This document shows, piece by piece, positions 57,104 to 64,000 of a DNA stretch of 64,000 nucleotides. The first letter of the stretch is position 1, and each line of letters opens with the position of its first letter. Position numbers and translations under genes: made by a program. The notes beneath the pieces are model-generated. The model was not told where the DNA came from. It saw nothing but the letters and a program-made list of their open reading frames with translations, and made no database searches. Source of the stretch: Pseudomonas pisciculturae (lineage in GTDB: Bacteria; Pseudomonadota; Gammaproteobacteria; Pseudomonadales; Pseudomonadaceae); contig NZ_JACVZE010000002.1 in the NCBI RefSeq assembly GCF_015461805.1, positions 682,001 through 746,000 on the forward strand. Reading direction: 5' to 3'.

Positions 57104-57571
57104 ATGACCTCCCTGTCCTTTAAAACCATGGCTGCCGCCCTGCTTCTGGGCGGCAGCGGCTTGGTGATGGCTGCCAATGACGGTCAATCCCGGGCTAACC
57201 AATTGCTCAGCGCGGACCCGCAATACCGCGAGACTTGGCAAGGCGTGGTGAAGAAAGAGGAGCGCCTGCCGGAATGGGTGATGAACCTCTCCGGTACCGC
57301 CGAACAGATGAATGCTGTGGAGGAAGACGGCGACCAGTACTTGGTTGGGCCGCTCTGCGAAACCGCAGACACTTGCCTGAACAAGCGCCTGATCGTCGCC
57401 TTCAGTCTCGATAAGGAAGATGCCTACGCCATGTTGGTGGAAGTCCCGGCCGGTTTGCCGGCAGACAAGTCCCCGACGCGGCATGCCGATTACCGTTTCA
57501 TCGGTAAGCCGGATGAAGGTATGCAGAAGCTGCTGATGGAGCAGCTTAAGAAAGATCCGAATTGGTATTAG
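57104..57571 (+). CDS. Ivy-family inhibitor of vertebrate lysozyme
   Basis: The 155-residue precursor has a Sec signal (MAAALLLGGSGLVMA) and the Ivy fold with the disulfide block LCETADTCLNKRLIVAFS, corresponding to the CKPHDC-type inhibitory loop of E. coli Ivy though the tip differs. It protects peptidoglycan from lysozyme in the periplasm. It matches PA5481 by position. Confidence 0.8.
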   Translation: MTSLSFKTMAAALLLGGSGLVMAANDGQSRANQLLSADPQYRETWQGVVKKEERLPEWVMNLSGTAEQMNAVEEDGDQYLVGPLCETADTCLNKRLIVAFSLDKEDAYAMLVEVPAGLPADKSPTRHADYRFIGKPDEGMQKLLMEQLKKDPNWY

Positions 57572-57613
57572 GTTTCGTCTGGCGCGATGGTCGTCTACGA
57601 AGCCTGTGTCCAT

Positions 57614-57638
57614 AGAAGGAAGCCTCTCGCTTCTTTCT
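57614..57638 (+). terminator. probable terminator after the Ivy-like gene
   Basis: AGAAGGAAGC pairs with GCTTCTTTCT (one wobble) around CTCTC, about 40 bases after the stop, with GTTTG next. Confidence 0.55.
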
Positions 57639-57938
57639 GTTTGCTCCGCTCGCCAAGGGTGGGGCATGACCAAGGGGCCGGGTTGCTCTGATCAATTGAG
57701 ATCGGCGTGATCTACGGGCACAGGGAGTGCCTGCGCAAGGGCCGGGTCAGGCGAAAAGCTGCGACGCGGGTTCACAAGCTCATGGCTTGCTGAACTTGCG
57801 GCGGGCTTATGACATTCCTCCCCCGCCTCATACCGCCTCCCATACCGCCCATAGCCGCAAATTTTGCTTTTGCTCACGCCCAACCATTTCTTGGTGTGTC
57901 TGAGTGACCATCTATCGATAAAAATTTGCCTGCGCTAT

Positions 57939-58003
57939 AGGACGTTTCTGACATGTGCCCCCTGAATTCCCGGGCATTTCTGTCACCGCTCCCACGACGT
58001 CCT
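57939..58003. repeat. nested imperfect palindrome
   Basis: Three sets of inverted arms share roughly one centre: AGGACGT/ACGTCCT (57939-57945, 57997-58003), TGACA/TGTCA (57949-57953, 57981-57985) and TGCCC/GGGCA (57956-57960, 57972-57976). It is unlike the REP family. Confidence 0.6.
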
Positions 58004-58065
58004 GATTCTCTGAGCGAGCCGGCTTTGGCAGCTTCACGGCATATTTGCCGGACAATATGTCGCAT

Positions 58066-58093
58066 TTGAACTGACCGTTCGGACAGTTATTAT
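58066..58093 (+). promoter_or_regulatory. sigma70-like promoter overlapped by an operator-like palindrome
   Basis: TTGAAC-N16-TATTAT has good promoter form. The spacer is filled by ACTGACCG-TT-CGGACAGT (58070-58087), a near-perfect palindrome of the size and position typical of TetR-family operators. Directly downstream only a 9-codon reading frame starting ATG 58091 is found. Confidence 0.5.
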
Positions 58094-58309
58094 GGAAAAA
58101 GCCCATGCCGATTCGGCATAGGGTAGGCGTTTACGGCATTAGACGCCGCTCCCTTGCATCGGAATAGTTGCGCCTTTTTTCGCCTGCCAGTAAGCCATTT
58201 CGGCCACGCTGCGGTGACCTGTCATGGAGGCAGATGCACACACTTTTTCGCTCTCGAGCGATGCGGCTGGCGCATTTGCCTTAAGTTCACTTGAAGTAAG
58301 GGTAATGAC

Positions 58310-59641
58310 ATGAAGAAGGCAAAGCTAAGCCTCGCCTGGCAGATCCTCATCGGTTTGGTGTTGGGGATCGCAATCGGTGCTGTGCTCAACCATTTCAGTG
58401 CTGAAAAGGCCTGGTGGATCAGCAATGTGTTGCAGCCAGCGGGCGATATCTTTATCCGCCTGATCAAAATGATCGTGATCCCGATTGTGATCTCCTCGCT
58501 GATCGTAGGCATTGCCGGTGTCGGTGACGCGAAGAAGCTCGGGCGTATCGGTGTCAAAACCATCCTTTACTTCGAAGTGGTCACCACCATCGCCATCGTG
58601 GTCGGCCTGTTGCTGGCTAACGTGTTCCACCCGGGCGCTGGCATCGACATGAGTACCCTGGGTACCGTTGATATTTCCAAGTACCAAGCCACGGCTGCTG
58701 AAGTTCAGCATGAGCATGCGTTTATCCAAACCATCCTTAACCTGATCCCCTCGAACATTTTTGCCGCCGTTGCCCGTGGCGAAATGCTGCCGATCATCTT
58801 CTTCTCGGTGCTGTTCGGCCTGGGCCTGTCGAGCCTCAAGCCTGAGCTGCGCGAGCCGCTGGTGAACATGTTCCAGGGCGTGTCCGAGAGCATGTTCAAA
58901 GTCACCCACATGATCATGAAGTACGCCCCGATCGGCGTATTCGCACTGATCGCAGTGACCGTGGCCAACTTTGGCTTCGCCTCCTTGCTGCCATTGGCCA
59001 AGCTGGTGATCCTGGTTTACGTCGCCATCCTGTTCTTCGCCTTTGTCGTACTGGGCCTGATCGCTCGCCTGTTTGGTTTCTCGGTGATCAAGCTGATGCG
59101 CATCTTCAAGGATGAGCTGGTGCTGGCCTACTCCACCGCCAGCTCCGAAACCGTGCTGCCGCGTGTGATCGAGAAGATGGAAGCCTACGGCGCACCGAAG
59201 GCGATCTGCAGCTTTGTGGTGCCGACCGGTTACTCGTTCAACCTCGACGGTTCGACCTTGTACCAGAGCATCGCCGCGATCTTTATCGCCCAGCTGTACG
59301 GCATCGACCTGTCGGTTGGCCAGCAACTGATGCTGGTACTGACTTTGATGGTCACCTCCAAAGGCATCGCTGGCGTGCCAGGCGTGTCCTTCGTGGTGCT
59401 GCTGGCCACCTTGGGCAGCGTGGGTATCCCGCTGGAAGGCCTGGCGTTCATCGCCGGTGTCGACCGCATCATGGACATGGCGCGTACCGCTTTGAACGTG
59501 ATCGGCAACGCTCTGGCCGTATTGGTCATTGCGCGTTGGGAAGGCATGTACGACGACGCCAAGGGCGAGCGTTACTGGAACTCCCTGCCACATTGGCGCA
59601 CCAAGACCGCACTGCCGGTCGGTGAGGCCAGCCGCGGCTAA
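58310..59641 (+). CDS. gltP: glutamate/aspartate:proton symporter
   Basis: The 443-residue DAACS-family transporter has about eight membrane helices and two re-entrant loops. Family motifs are visible: LIKMIVIPIVISSLIVGIAG, YSTASSETVLPRV (serine-rich loop), VPTGYSFNLDGSTLYQS, and TSKGIAGVPGVSFVVL. It imports L-glutamate and L-aspartate at the inner membrane. AAGTAAGGG lies near the start. It matches PA5479 by position. A C4-dicarboxylate role is possible but less likely. Confidence 0.92.
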   Translation: MKKAKLSLAWQILIGLVLGIAIGAVLNHFSAEKAWWISNVLQPAGDIFIRLIKMIVIPIVISSLIVGIAGVGDAKKLGRIGVKTILYFEVVTTIAIVVGLLLANVFHPGAGIDMSTLGTVDISKYQATAAEVQHEHAFIQTILNLIPSNIFAAVARGEMLPIIFFSVLFGLGLSSLKPELREPLVNMFQGVSESMFKVTHMIMKYAPIGVFALIAVTVANFGFASLLPLAKLVILVYVAILFFAFVVLGLIARLFGFSVIKLMRIFKDELVLAYSTASSETVLPRVIEKMEAYGAPKAICSFVVPTGYSFNLDGSTLYQSIAAIFIAQLYGIDLSVGQQLMLVLTLMVTSKGIAGVPGVSFVVLLATLGSVGIPLEGLAFIAGVDRIMDMARTALNVIGNALAVLVIARWEGMYDDAKGERYWNSLPHWRTKTALPVGEASRG

Positions 59642-59658
59642 GGCTTGCGTGATTCTGA

Positions 59659-59685
59659 ACAAACCCCGGGAAATCCGGGGTTTGT
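59659..59685 (+). terminator. terminator hairpin after gltP
   Basis: ACAAACCCCGG pairs perfectly with CCGGGGTTTGT around GAAAT, 18 bases after the stop. T-run weak (CGTTT). Confidence 0.65.
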
Positions 59686-59737
59686 CGTTTCTGCCAGCCC
59701 CGCTATCATTCGCCCCATCATTCGGGGGATTCAACTG

Positions 59738-60967
59738 ATGCTCAATGGCCTGTGGCTTGGCTTCTTTGTCGTGGCAATGGTGTCAGCACTGGCGCAATGG
59801 CTTATCGGCGGTAACGCCGGGATTTTTGCAGCGATGGTCGAAAGCATTTTCGCCATGGCCAAATTGTCGGTGGAAGTCATGGTGCTACTGTTCGGCACCC
59901 TGACGTTGTGGCTGGGCTTTCTGCGTATCGCCGAAAAAGCCGGCATTGTCGATTGGCTGGCCAAGGCCCTCGGCCCGCTGTTCCGGCGCCTGATGCCGGA
60001 AGTGCCCGCTGGCCACCCCGCTATCGGTTTGATCACCCTCAACTTCGCCGCCAACGGCCTGGGCCTGGACAACGCAGCCACGCCCATAGGCTTGAAGGCG
60101 ATGAAGGCGCTGCAAGAACTCAACCCCATCCCCAACACGGCCAGTAATGCGCAGATCCTGTTTCTGGTGCTCAACGCGTCCTCGCTGACGCTGTTGCCGG
60201 TGACCATCTTTATGTACCGCGCCCAGCAAGGCGCCGCCGACCCGACGCTGGTGTTTTTGCCGATCCTGCTGGCGACCAGTGCGTCGACGTTGGTGGGCCT
60301 GCTGTCGGTGGCGATCATGCAGCGCCTGCGGCTGTGGGACCCGGTAGTGCTGGCCTACCTGATTCCCGGCGCGCTGGTGCTGGGGGGCTTTATGGCGTTG
60401 CTGGCGACCTTGTCTGCCACGGCGCTGGCCGGCTTGTCTTCGATCCTTGGCAACCTGACGTTGTTTGGCCTGATCATGTTGTTTCTGGTGATCGGTGCGC
60501 TACGCAAAGTGAAGGTGTACGAGGCCTTTGTCGAAGGCGCCAAAGAAGGCTTCGATGTCGCCAAGAACCTGCTGCCGTACCTGGTGGCGATGCTGTGTGC
60601 CGTAGGTGTGCTGCGGGCCTCGGGCGCGCTGGAATTCGGCCTTGAAGGTATTCGCCATTTGGTGGCGTGGACCGGCATGGACACGCGTTTTGTCGATGCC
60701 TTGCCCACCGCGATGGTCAAGCCGTTCTCCGGCAGTGCAGCGCGGGCGATGTTGATCGAGACCATGCAAACCCAGGGTGTGGACAGTTTCCCGGCGTTGG
60801 TGGCGGCGACGATTCAGGGCAGTACCGAGACCACCTTTTATGTGTTGGCGGTGTACTTTGGCTCGGTGGGGATTCAGCGGGCGCGGCATGCTGTTGGGTG
60901 TGCGTTGTTGGCGGAGTTTGCCGGCGTGGTTGCGGCGATTGCGGTGTGCTACTGGTTCTTTGGCTGA
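59738..60967 (+). CDS. nucleoside-recognition (Gate) domain membrane protein, SpmA/SpmB-like
   Basis: The 409-residue protein consists of two similar hydrophobic halves. The first has LTLWLGFLRIAEKAGIVDWLAKALGPLFRRL and NFAANGLGLDNAATPIGLKAM; the second has MVKPFSGSAARAML and ATIQGSTETTFYVLAVYFGSVG. This fits a fusion of SpmA and SpmB, spore-maturation-related membrane proteins of unknown transport role in non-sporulating bacteria. ATG 59738 follows GGGGGA at nine bases; a longer in-frame reading runs through the gltP terminator and is rejected. Confidence 0.88.
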   Translation: MLNGLWLGFFVVAMVSALAQWLIGGNAGIFAAMVESIFAMAKLSVEVMVLLFGTLTLWLGFLRIAEKAGIVDWLAKALGPLFRRLMPEVPAGHPAIGLITLNFAANGLGLDNAATPIGLKAMKALQELNPIPNTASNAQILFLVLNASSLTLLPVTIFMYRAQQGAADPTLVFLPILLATSASTLVGLLSVAIMQRLRLWDPVVLAYLIPGALVLGGFMALLATLSATALAGLSSILGNLTLFGLIMLFLVIGALRKVKVYEAFVEGAKEGFDVAKNLLPYLVAMLCAVGVLRASGALEFGLEGIRHLVAWTGMDTRFVDALPTAMVKPFSGSAARAMLIETMQTQGVDSFPALVAATIQGSTETTFYVLAVYFGSVGIQRARHAVGCALLAEFAGVVAAIAVCYWFFG

Positions 60968-60975
60968 GGCTGAAA

Positions 60976-61063
60976 TAGCTATCGCAGGCAAGCCAGCTCC
61001 CACAGTTGACCGCGTTTATCCTGACGAAATGCGATCAACTGTGGGAGGGGGCTTGCCCCCGAT
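60976..61063. repeat. pair of REP arms of two subfamilies
   Basis: The left arm (GCTATCGCAGGCAAGCCAGC then TCCCACA) is the subfamily also seen at 430-518; the right arm is standard TGTGGGAGGGGGCTTGCC. GTGGG ends face inward. It lies between convergent genes. Confidence 0.88.
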
Positions 61064-61070
61064 GAGGCCC

Positions 61071-61682
61071 TCAGCGTTTCGGCGCTGTATTGCCCTGCTG
61101 CACAACCCAATCCACCACCTGCCTATTCAACTGATCCCCCGCCGCTCCAAACCCGGCCACCACCGCCGGCACCTTGGTGTCATTCACGGGCTGGCGCACT
61201 TCAAACCGCCGGCTGGCAATAATCCGCTGATCGCTCCCACGCACCAGCCGCGCATCCAGACGAATCACCACCTCCACCGCACTGCCCCGGTATTCACTTT
61301 GGAACGCCTGCAACTGCCCGCCCAGCTCATAGTCGGCTTGCAGGTTGGTGTCGTCGGTGCTCAACAATGTCACCCGACCATCACGCTGAAACCCGTCCAG
61401 CAGACGGTTACGCAGTAGCACCGGCGACGGGTCGCTCCAACGTGAATTGGCATAGCTGCTGATCAGGTCGCCATTGGGCACCACGGCAATGCGCGGGCTG
61501 TCGAGAAATTCGCTGCTCTGGGGCTTGGTCACACGCAGCGACCAGCTCACTGGCGCGCCTTGGGCGGTCGCCGGGGCTGCGGCCAGGCGGTACACGTCCG
61601 AAGGGTCTGGCTTGGGCAGGATCGAGCAGGCGCTGATCAATGCCAAGGCCATCGGGGCGATCATTTGATAAGCACGCTTCAT
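61071..61682 (-). CDS. ABC-type transport auxiliary lipoprotein (PqiC/YmbA-like)
   Basis: The 203-residue precursor has lipobox ISAC (MKRAYQMIAPMALALISAC) and the PqiC-family body: YRLAAAPATAQGAPVSWSLRV, SPRIAVVPNGDLISSYANSRWSDPSPVLLRNRLLDGF, LGGQLQAFQSEYRG. It is an outer-membrane lipoprotein partner of Mce-type lipid transporters. It overlaps the Mce gene by four bases and ends the operon. Confidence 0.9.
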   Translation of the reverse strand: MKRAYQMIAPMALALISACSILPKPDPSDVYRLAAAPATAQGAPVSWSLRVTKPQSSEFLDSPRIAVVPNGDLISSYANSRWSDPSPVLLRNRLLDGFQRDGRVTLLSTDDTNLQADYELGGQLQAFQSEYRGSAVEVVIRLDARLVRGSDQRIIASRRFEVRQPVNDTKVPAVVAGFGAAGDQLNRQVVDWVVQQGNTAPKR

Positions 61683-62617
61683 GGCGTGAACTCCTTGTTC
61701 TTGTCGCTGCCCAGCAGATAACCGCTGGGGTTGGCTTCCAGGCGGCGGGAGATAGCGCGCAGCGAACCCAGGGTTTCACGCAGTTCGCGCACAGCCGGCG
61801 CCAGTTCGTTGAGGCCTTGCATGCCGCTGTTCACCGAGTCTTTGTTGTCGGTCAACAAGGTGTTGATGGTGGCGGTGCTTTTTTCGAGAGACTTCATGGC
61901 CTGCTCGGCACTGCTAAAGGCTTGTTTGCCTTGATCGTTGAGCAGGCCGTTGGCGTTGCGCATCAGCACGGTGGTTTGCTCCAGGGCGCCACTGGCCTGT
62001 TTGCTCACCTGCATCAGTTGCTGCATCACCACTTTGATATCGCCGCGCTGGTCGGCGATAGCGCCGGTGGTTTGCTGCAGGTTGTCGAGGGTGTTGGTCA
62101 GGCGCTCGACGTTTTCCCGTGAGAACAGCGCGTTGGCGTTGTGCAGCAACAGGTTGATGCTGCTCATCAGGTCGTTGCTGTTGTTGAGCAGGCGCGCGAT
62201 GGGTGACGGCGAGGCGATGATTTCTGGCAGGTTGCCGTCCTTGCCCTTGAGCTCAGGGCTTTGCGGTGTGCCGCCGCTGAGCTGGATGATCGAGGTGCCG
62301 GTGATGCCGGTCAGGGCCAGTTTGGCCTGGGTGTCTTCCTTGATTGGCGTTTGCCCGGCGAGGCGGATGCGCGCCAGCACGCGGCGTGGGTCTTTGGGGT
62401 CCAGGCGCAGGCTGATCACATCGCCGACCTTGATCCCGCTGTACTGCACCGAACTGCCCTGGGACAGGCCGCTGACCGCCTCGTTGAACACCACTTCGTA
62501 ATCCTGGAAGGCGCTGTCGATGCTGGATTTGGCCAGCCACAGGCCAAACAGCATCGCGCCGACCACTACGATCACGCTGAACAGACCGATCATCACATGA
62601 TGGGCTCGGGTTTCCAT
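61679..62617 (-). CDS. MlaD/Mce-family lipid-binding protein
   Basis: The 312-residue protein has one N-terminal membrane helix (HHVMIGLFSVIVVVGAMLFGL), one Mce domain (about 40-120; YEVVFNEAVSGLSQGSSVQY, IKVGDVISLRLDP) and a long helical region (about 160-290) that could form a periplasmic tunnel. It resembles the single-Mce subunit of Mla-like phospholipid transporters, with a longer helical tail than E. coli MlaD (183 residues). The start at 62617 is set by family similarity; the longer frame overlaps the ATPase gene. Confidence 0.9.
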   Translation of the reverse strand: METRAHHVMIGLFSVIVVVGAMLFGLWLAKSSIDSAFQDYEVVFNEAVSGLSQGSSVQYSGIKVGDVISLRLDPKDPRRVLARIRLAGQTPIKEDTQAKLALTGITGTSIIQLSGGTPQSPELKGKDGNLPEIIASPSPIARLLNNSNDLMSSINLLLHNANALFSRENVERLTNTLDNLQQTTGAIADQRGDIKVVMQQLMQVSKQASGALEQTTVLMRNANGLLNDQGKQAFSSAEQAMKSLEKSTATINTLLTDNKDSVNSGMQGLNELAPAVRELRETLGSLRAISRRLEANPSGYLLGSDKNKEFTP

Positions 62618-62618
62618 G

Positions 62619-63422
62619 TCATACCTCGTTGAGCGGTTGAGCGGCATCCAATGCCGCGCGGCCCCGGGGGCCGTGGAAATATTCGTGGATCCACGCGTCG
62701 TCGGTTTCCGAGACGACGTCGATGGCATCGGCTACCAGCACTTTCTTTTGGGCCAGCACCGCCACGCGGTCGGTGATGGTGTACAGGGTGTCCAGGTCGT
62801 GGGTGACCAGGAACACGCTCAGGCCCAGCGCATCGCGCAAGGTCAAAATCAGTTGGTCGAATTGCGCCGCACCAATCGGGTCGAGACCGGCGGTGGGTTC
62901 GTCGAGAAACAGGATGTCTGGGTCCAGGGCCAAGGCACGGGCCAGGGCGGCGCGCTTGATCATGCCGCCGGACAGCGACGCCGGGTACTTGTCGGCCGCC
63001 GACAGCGGCAGCCCGGCCAGGGCCAGTTTGACCGCGGCCAGGTGTTCGGCATCGCGGCGGCTGAGGCCGGCGTGTTCGATCAACGGCAGCGCGACGTTCT
63101 CGGTCACGGTCAGCGACGAAAACAATGCGCCCTTCTGAAACAGCACGCCGAAGCGCCGCTCCACCAGTGAGCGCTCATGTTCCGGCAGGCTTGGCAGGTT
63201 CTTGCCGAATACCCGCACCTCACCTTCGCTGGGCTGGCGCAGGCCGACGATGCTGCGCAACAGCACCGACTTGCCGCTGCCGGAGCCGCCGACCACCGCC
63301 AGGATCTCGCCTTTGTACAGATCCAGGTCGAGGTTTTCGTGCACGCTCTGGCTGCCAAAGCGATTGCACAAGCCCCGCACTTCAATCACCGCCTCACTGG
63401 GCGCACGGTGTAAGCGACTCAC
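62619..63422 (-). CDS. ABC transporter ATP-binding protein, MlaF-like
   Basis: The 267-residue ATPase has Walker A GGSGSGKSVLLR, signature LSGGMIKRAALARAL and Walker B DILFLDEPTAGLDP. The LSGGMxxRAALARA form is typical of Mla/Mkl ATPases. It powers lipid movement with the YrbE-type permease encoded just upstream; the two genes overlap by four bases. Confidence 0.92.
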   Translation of the reverse strand: MSRLHRAPSEAVIEVRGLCNRFGSQSVHENLDLDLYKGEILAVVGGSGSGKSVLLRSIVGLRQPSEGEVRVFGKNLPSLPEHERSLVERRFGVLFQKGALFSSLTVTENVALPLIEHAGLSRRDAEHLAAVKLALAGLPLSAADKYPASLSGGMIKRAALARALALDPDILFLDEPTAGLDPIGAAQFDQLILTLRDALGLSVFLVTHDLDTLYTITDRVAVLAQKKVLVADAIDVVSETDDAWIHEYFHGPRGRAALDAAQPLNEV

Positions 63423-64000
63423 CAGCCCATCTCCATAAAGAACAGTGCGGCGACCGCATCCAGCACGATCACCACAAAGATCGATTGCACCACGCTGGAG
63501 GTGGTGTGGGCGCCGACCGATTCAGCACTGCCGCTGACCTTGAAACCTTCCAGGCAGCCAATCGCGGCGATCAGGAACGCAAAGATCGGCGCTTTCACCA
63601 TACCCACCAGGAAATGCTGCACGCCGATGTCGGATTTGAGCAGCGACAGAAACATCGCGGGCGAAATATCCAACGCCACGGCACACACCACGCCCCCGCC
63701 GACTATCCCCGAGAGCATCGCCAAAAATGTCAGCATCGGCAGCGACACCAGCAGCGCCAGCACGCGGGGCAATACCAGCAGTTCCATCGGGTCCAGGCCC
63801 AGCGTGCGGATGGCGTCGATTTCTTCGTTGGCCTTCATCGAGCCGATTTGTGCGGTAAATGCACTGGCGGTGCGGCCGGCGATCAGGATGGCGGTAAGCA
63901 GCACGCCGAATTCCCGTAGGAAAGAGAACGCCACCAGGTCCACGGTAAAAATCGTCGCGCCAAAACTCTTGAGCACAGTGGCACCGAGAAAGGCCACCAC
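63419..64000 (-). CDS. MlaE/YrbE-type permease, C-terminal part (5' end outside window)
   Basis: The visible 193 residues of the minus-strand frame include the conserved MlaE blocks REFGVLLTAILIAGRTASAF, IGSMKANEEIDAIRTLGLDP and LVLPRVLALLVSLPMLTFLA, plus the C-terminal helix. The frame is open to the window edge. Family length (about 260, up to 380 with an N-terminal STAS domain) shows the N-terminus lies beyond position 64000. It is the membrane subunit of the lipid ABC transporter and the first visible gene of this operon. Confidence 0.9.
   Translation of the reverse strand: MVAFLGATVLKSFGATIFTVDLVAFSFLREFGVLLTAILIAGRTASAFTAQIGSMKANEEIDAIRTLGLDPMELLVLPRVLALLVSLPMLTFLAMLSGIVGGGVVCAVALDISPAMFLSLLKSDIGVQHFLVGMVKAPIFAFLIAAIGCLEGFKVSGSAESVGAHTTSSVVQSIFVVIVLDAVAALFFMEMGW

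Larger units (their letters stand above)
57639..58309. other. gene-poor intergenic region upstream of gltP with several palindromes
   Basis: No convincing gene occupies this stretch. It contains a nested palindrome at 57939-58003, a promoter/operator-like palindrome at 58066-58093, small hairpins at 58104-58118 (ATGCCGA/TTCGGCAT) and 58126-58147 (GGCGTTTA/TAGACGCC) and a TTTTTT run at 58175-58180. The latter part may be a leader or small RNA ahead of gltP. Confidence 0.5.

Noticed and set aside
57692..58106. short minus-strand frames in the region upstream of gltP
   Set aside because: About 60 codons each, no RBS, overlapping each other in different frames, and no protein-like pattern.
58325..59734. 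469-codon minus-strand frame opposite gltP
   Set aside because: Very Asp/His/Gln-rich translation typical of the complement of a membrane protein gene.

Overview
The window reads as chromosomal DNA of a Pseudomonas of the fluorescens group. GC is high, almost all ORFs are tightly packed housekeeping or niche genes, and the gaps are peppered with the REP/REPIN-type palindromes typical of that group (core arm TGTGGGAGGGGGCTTGCCCC). Gene order follows two blocks I know from P. aeruginosa PAO1: roughly PA0035-PA0114, then PA5505-PA5478 in reversed order. I saw no tRNA, rRNA, insertion sequence, phage or CRISPR array.

Layout. 1-1.9 kb: end of D-galactonate dehydratase and a galactonate-type MFS transporter. 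1.9-3.8 kb: a small RcnB/CigR-like periplasmic protein and a two-gene cassette of unknown proteins that looks less GC-rich than its surroundings. 4-7 kb: trpA, trpB and divergent trpI. 7-13 kb: small stress and envelope genes (DUF883, dodecin, two DUF1161 paralogs, a YhbW-like monooxygenase, OsmC, lipoproteins, HAD phosphatase, gamma carbonic anhydrase). 13.3-15.6 kb: prlC and a YheV-like gene. 15.9-19.7 kb: a three-subunit FAD gluconate-type dehydrogenase. 19.8-23.4 kb: an SOS-box radical SAM gene, then beta carbonic anhydrase with a SulP transporter. 24.6-33.2 kb: a complete caa3-type cytochrome c oxidase locus with its assembly factors and heme A enzymes.

33.4-38.2 kb: metNIQ methionine importer and the large catalase katE. 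38.3-42.1 kb: a lipoprotein and the Zur-controlled znuABC zinc importer. 42.2-52.2 kb: thrB, DUF2782, polA, the sRNA ErsA, engB, two c-type cytochromes, dsbA, an EEP-family phosphatase/nuclease and the diguanylate cyclase dgcH. 52.3-57.6 kb: periplasmic amidase, kinB/algB, a sigma54-type promoter with a small membrane protein, DUF1328 and an Ivy-like lysozyme inhibitor. 58.3-61 kb: gltP and a nucleoside-recognition-domain membrane protein. 61-64 kb: an Mce/Mla-type lipid ABC transporter, cut by the window end.

Functional themes: aerobic respiration (gluconate dehydrogenase and cytochromes c4/c5 feeding a caa3 oxidase), metal supply (copper insertion, zinc uptake), and envelope stress or exopolysaccharide control (AlgU-type promoter for ErsA, AlgB/KinB, amidase, Ivy, DsbA). 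The most uncertain and interesting parts are the two-gene cassette at 2535-3781, the start-less ORF at 20902-21075, the regulatory DNA without a gene at 57572-58309, the sigma54-type promoter at 56516, and the block junction at about 33.2 kb.
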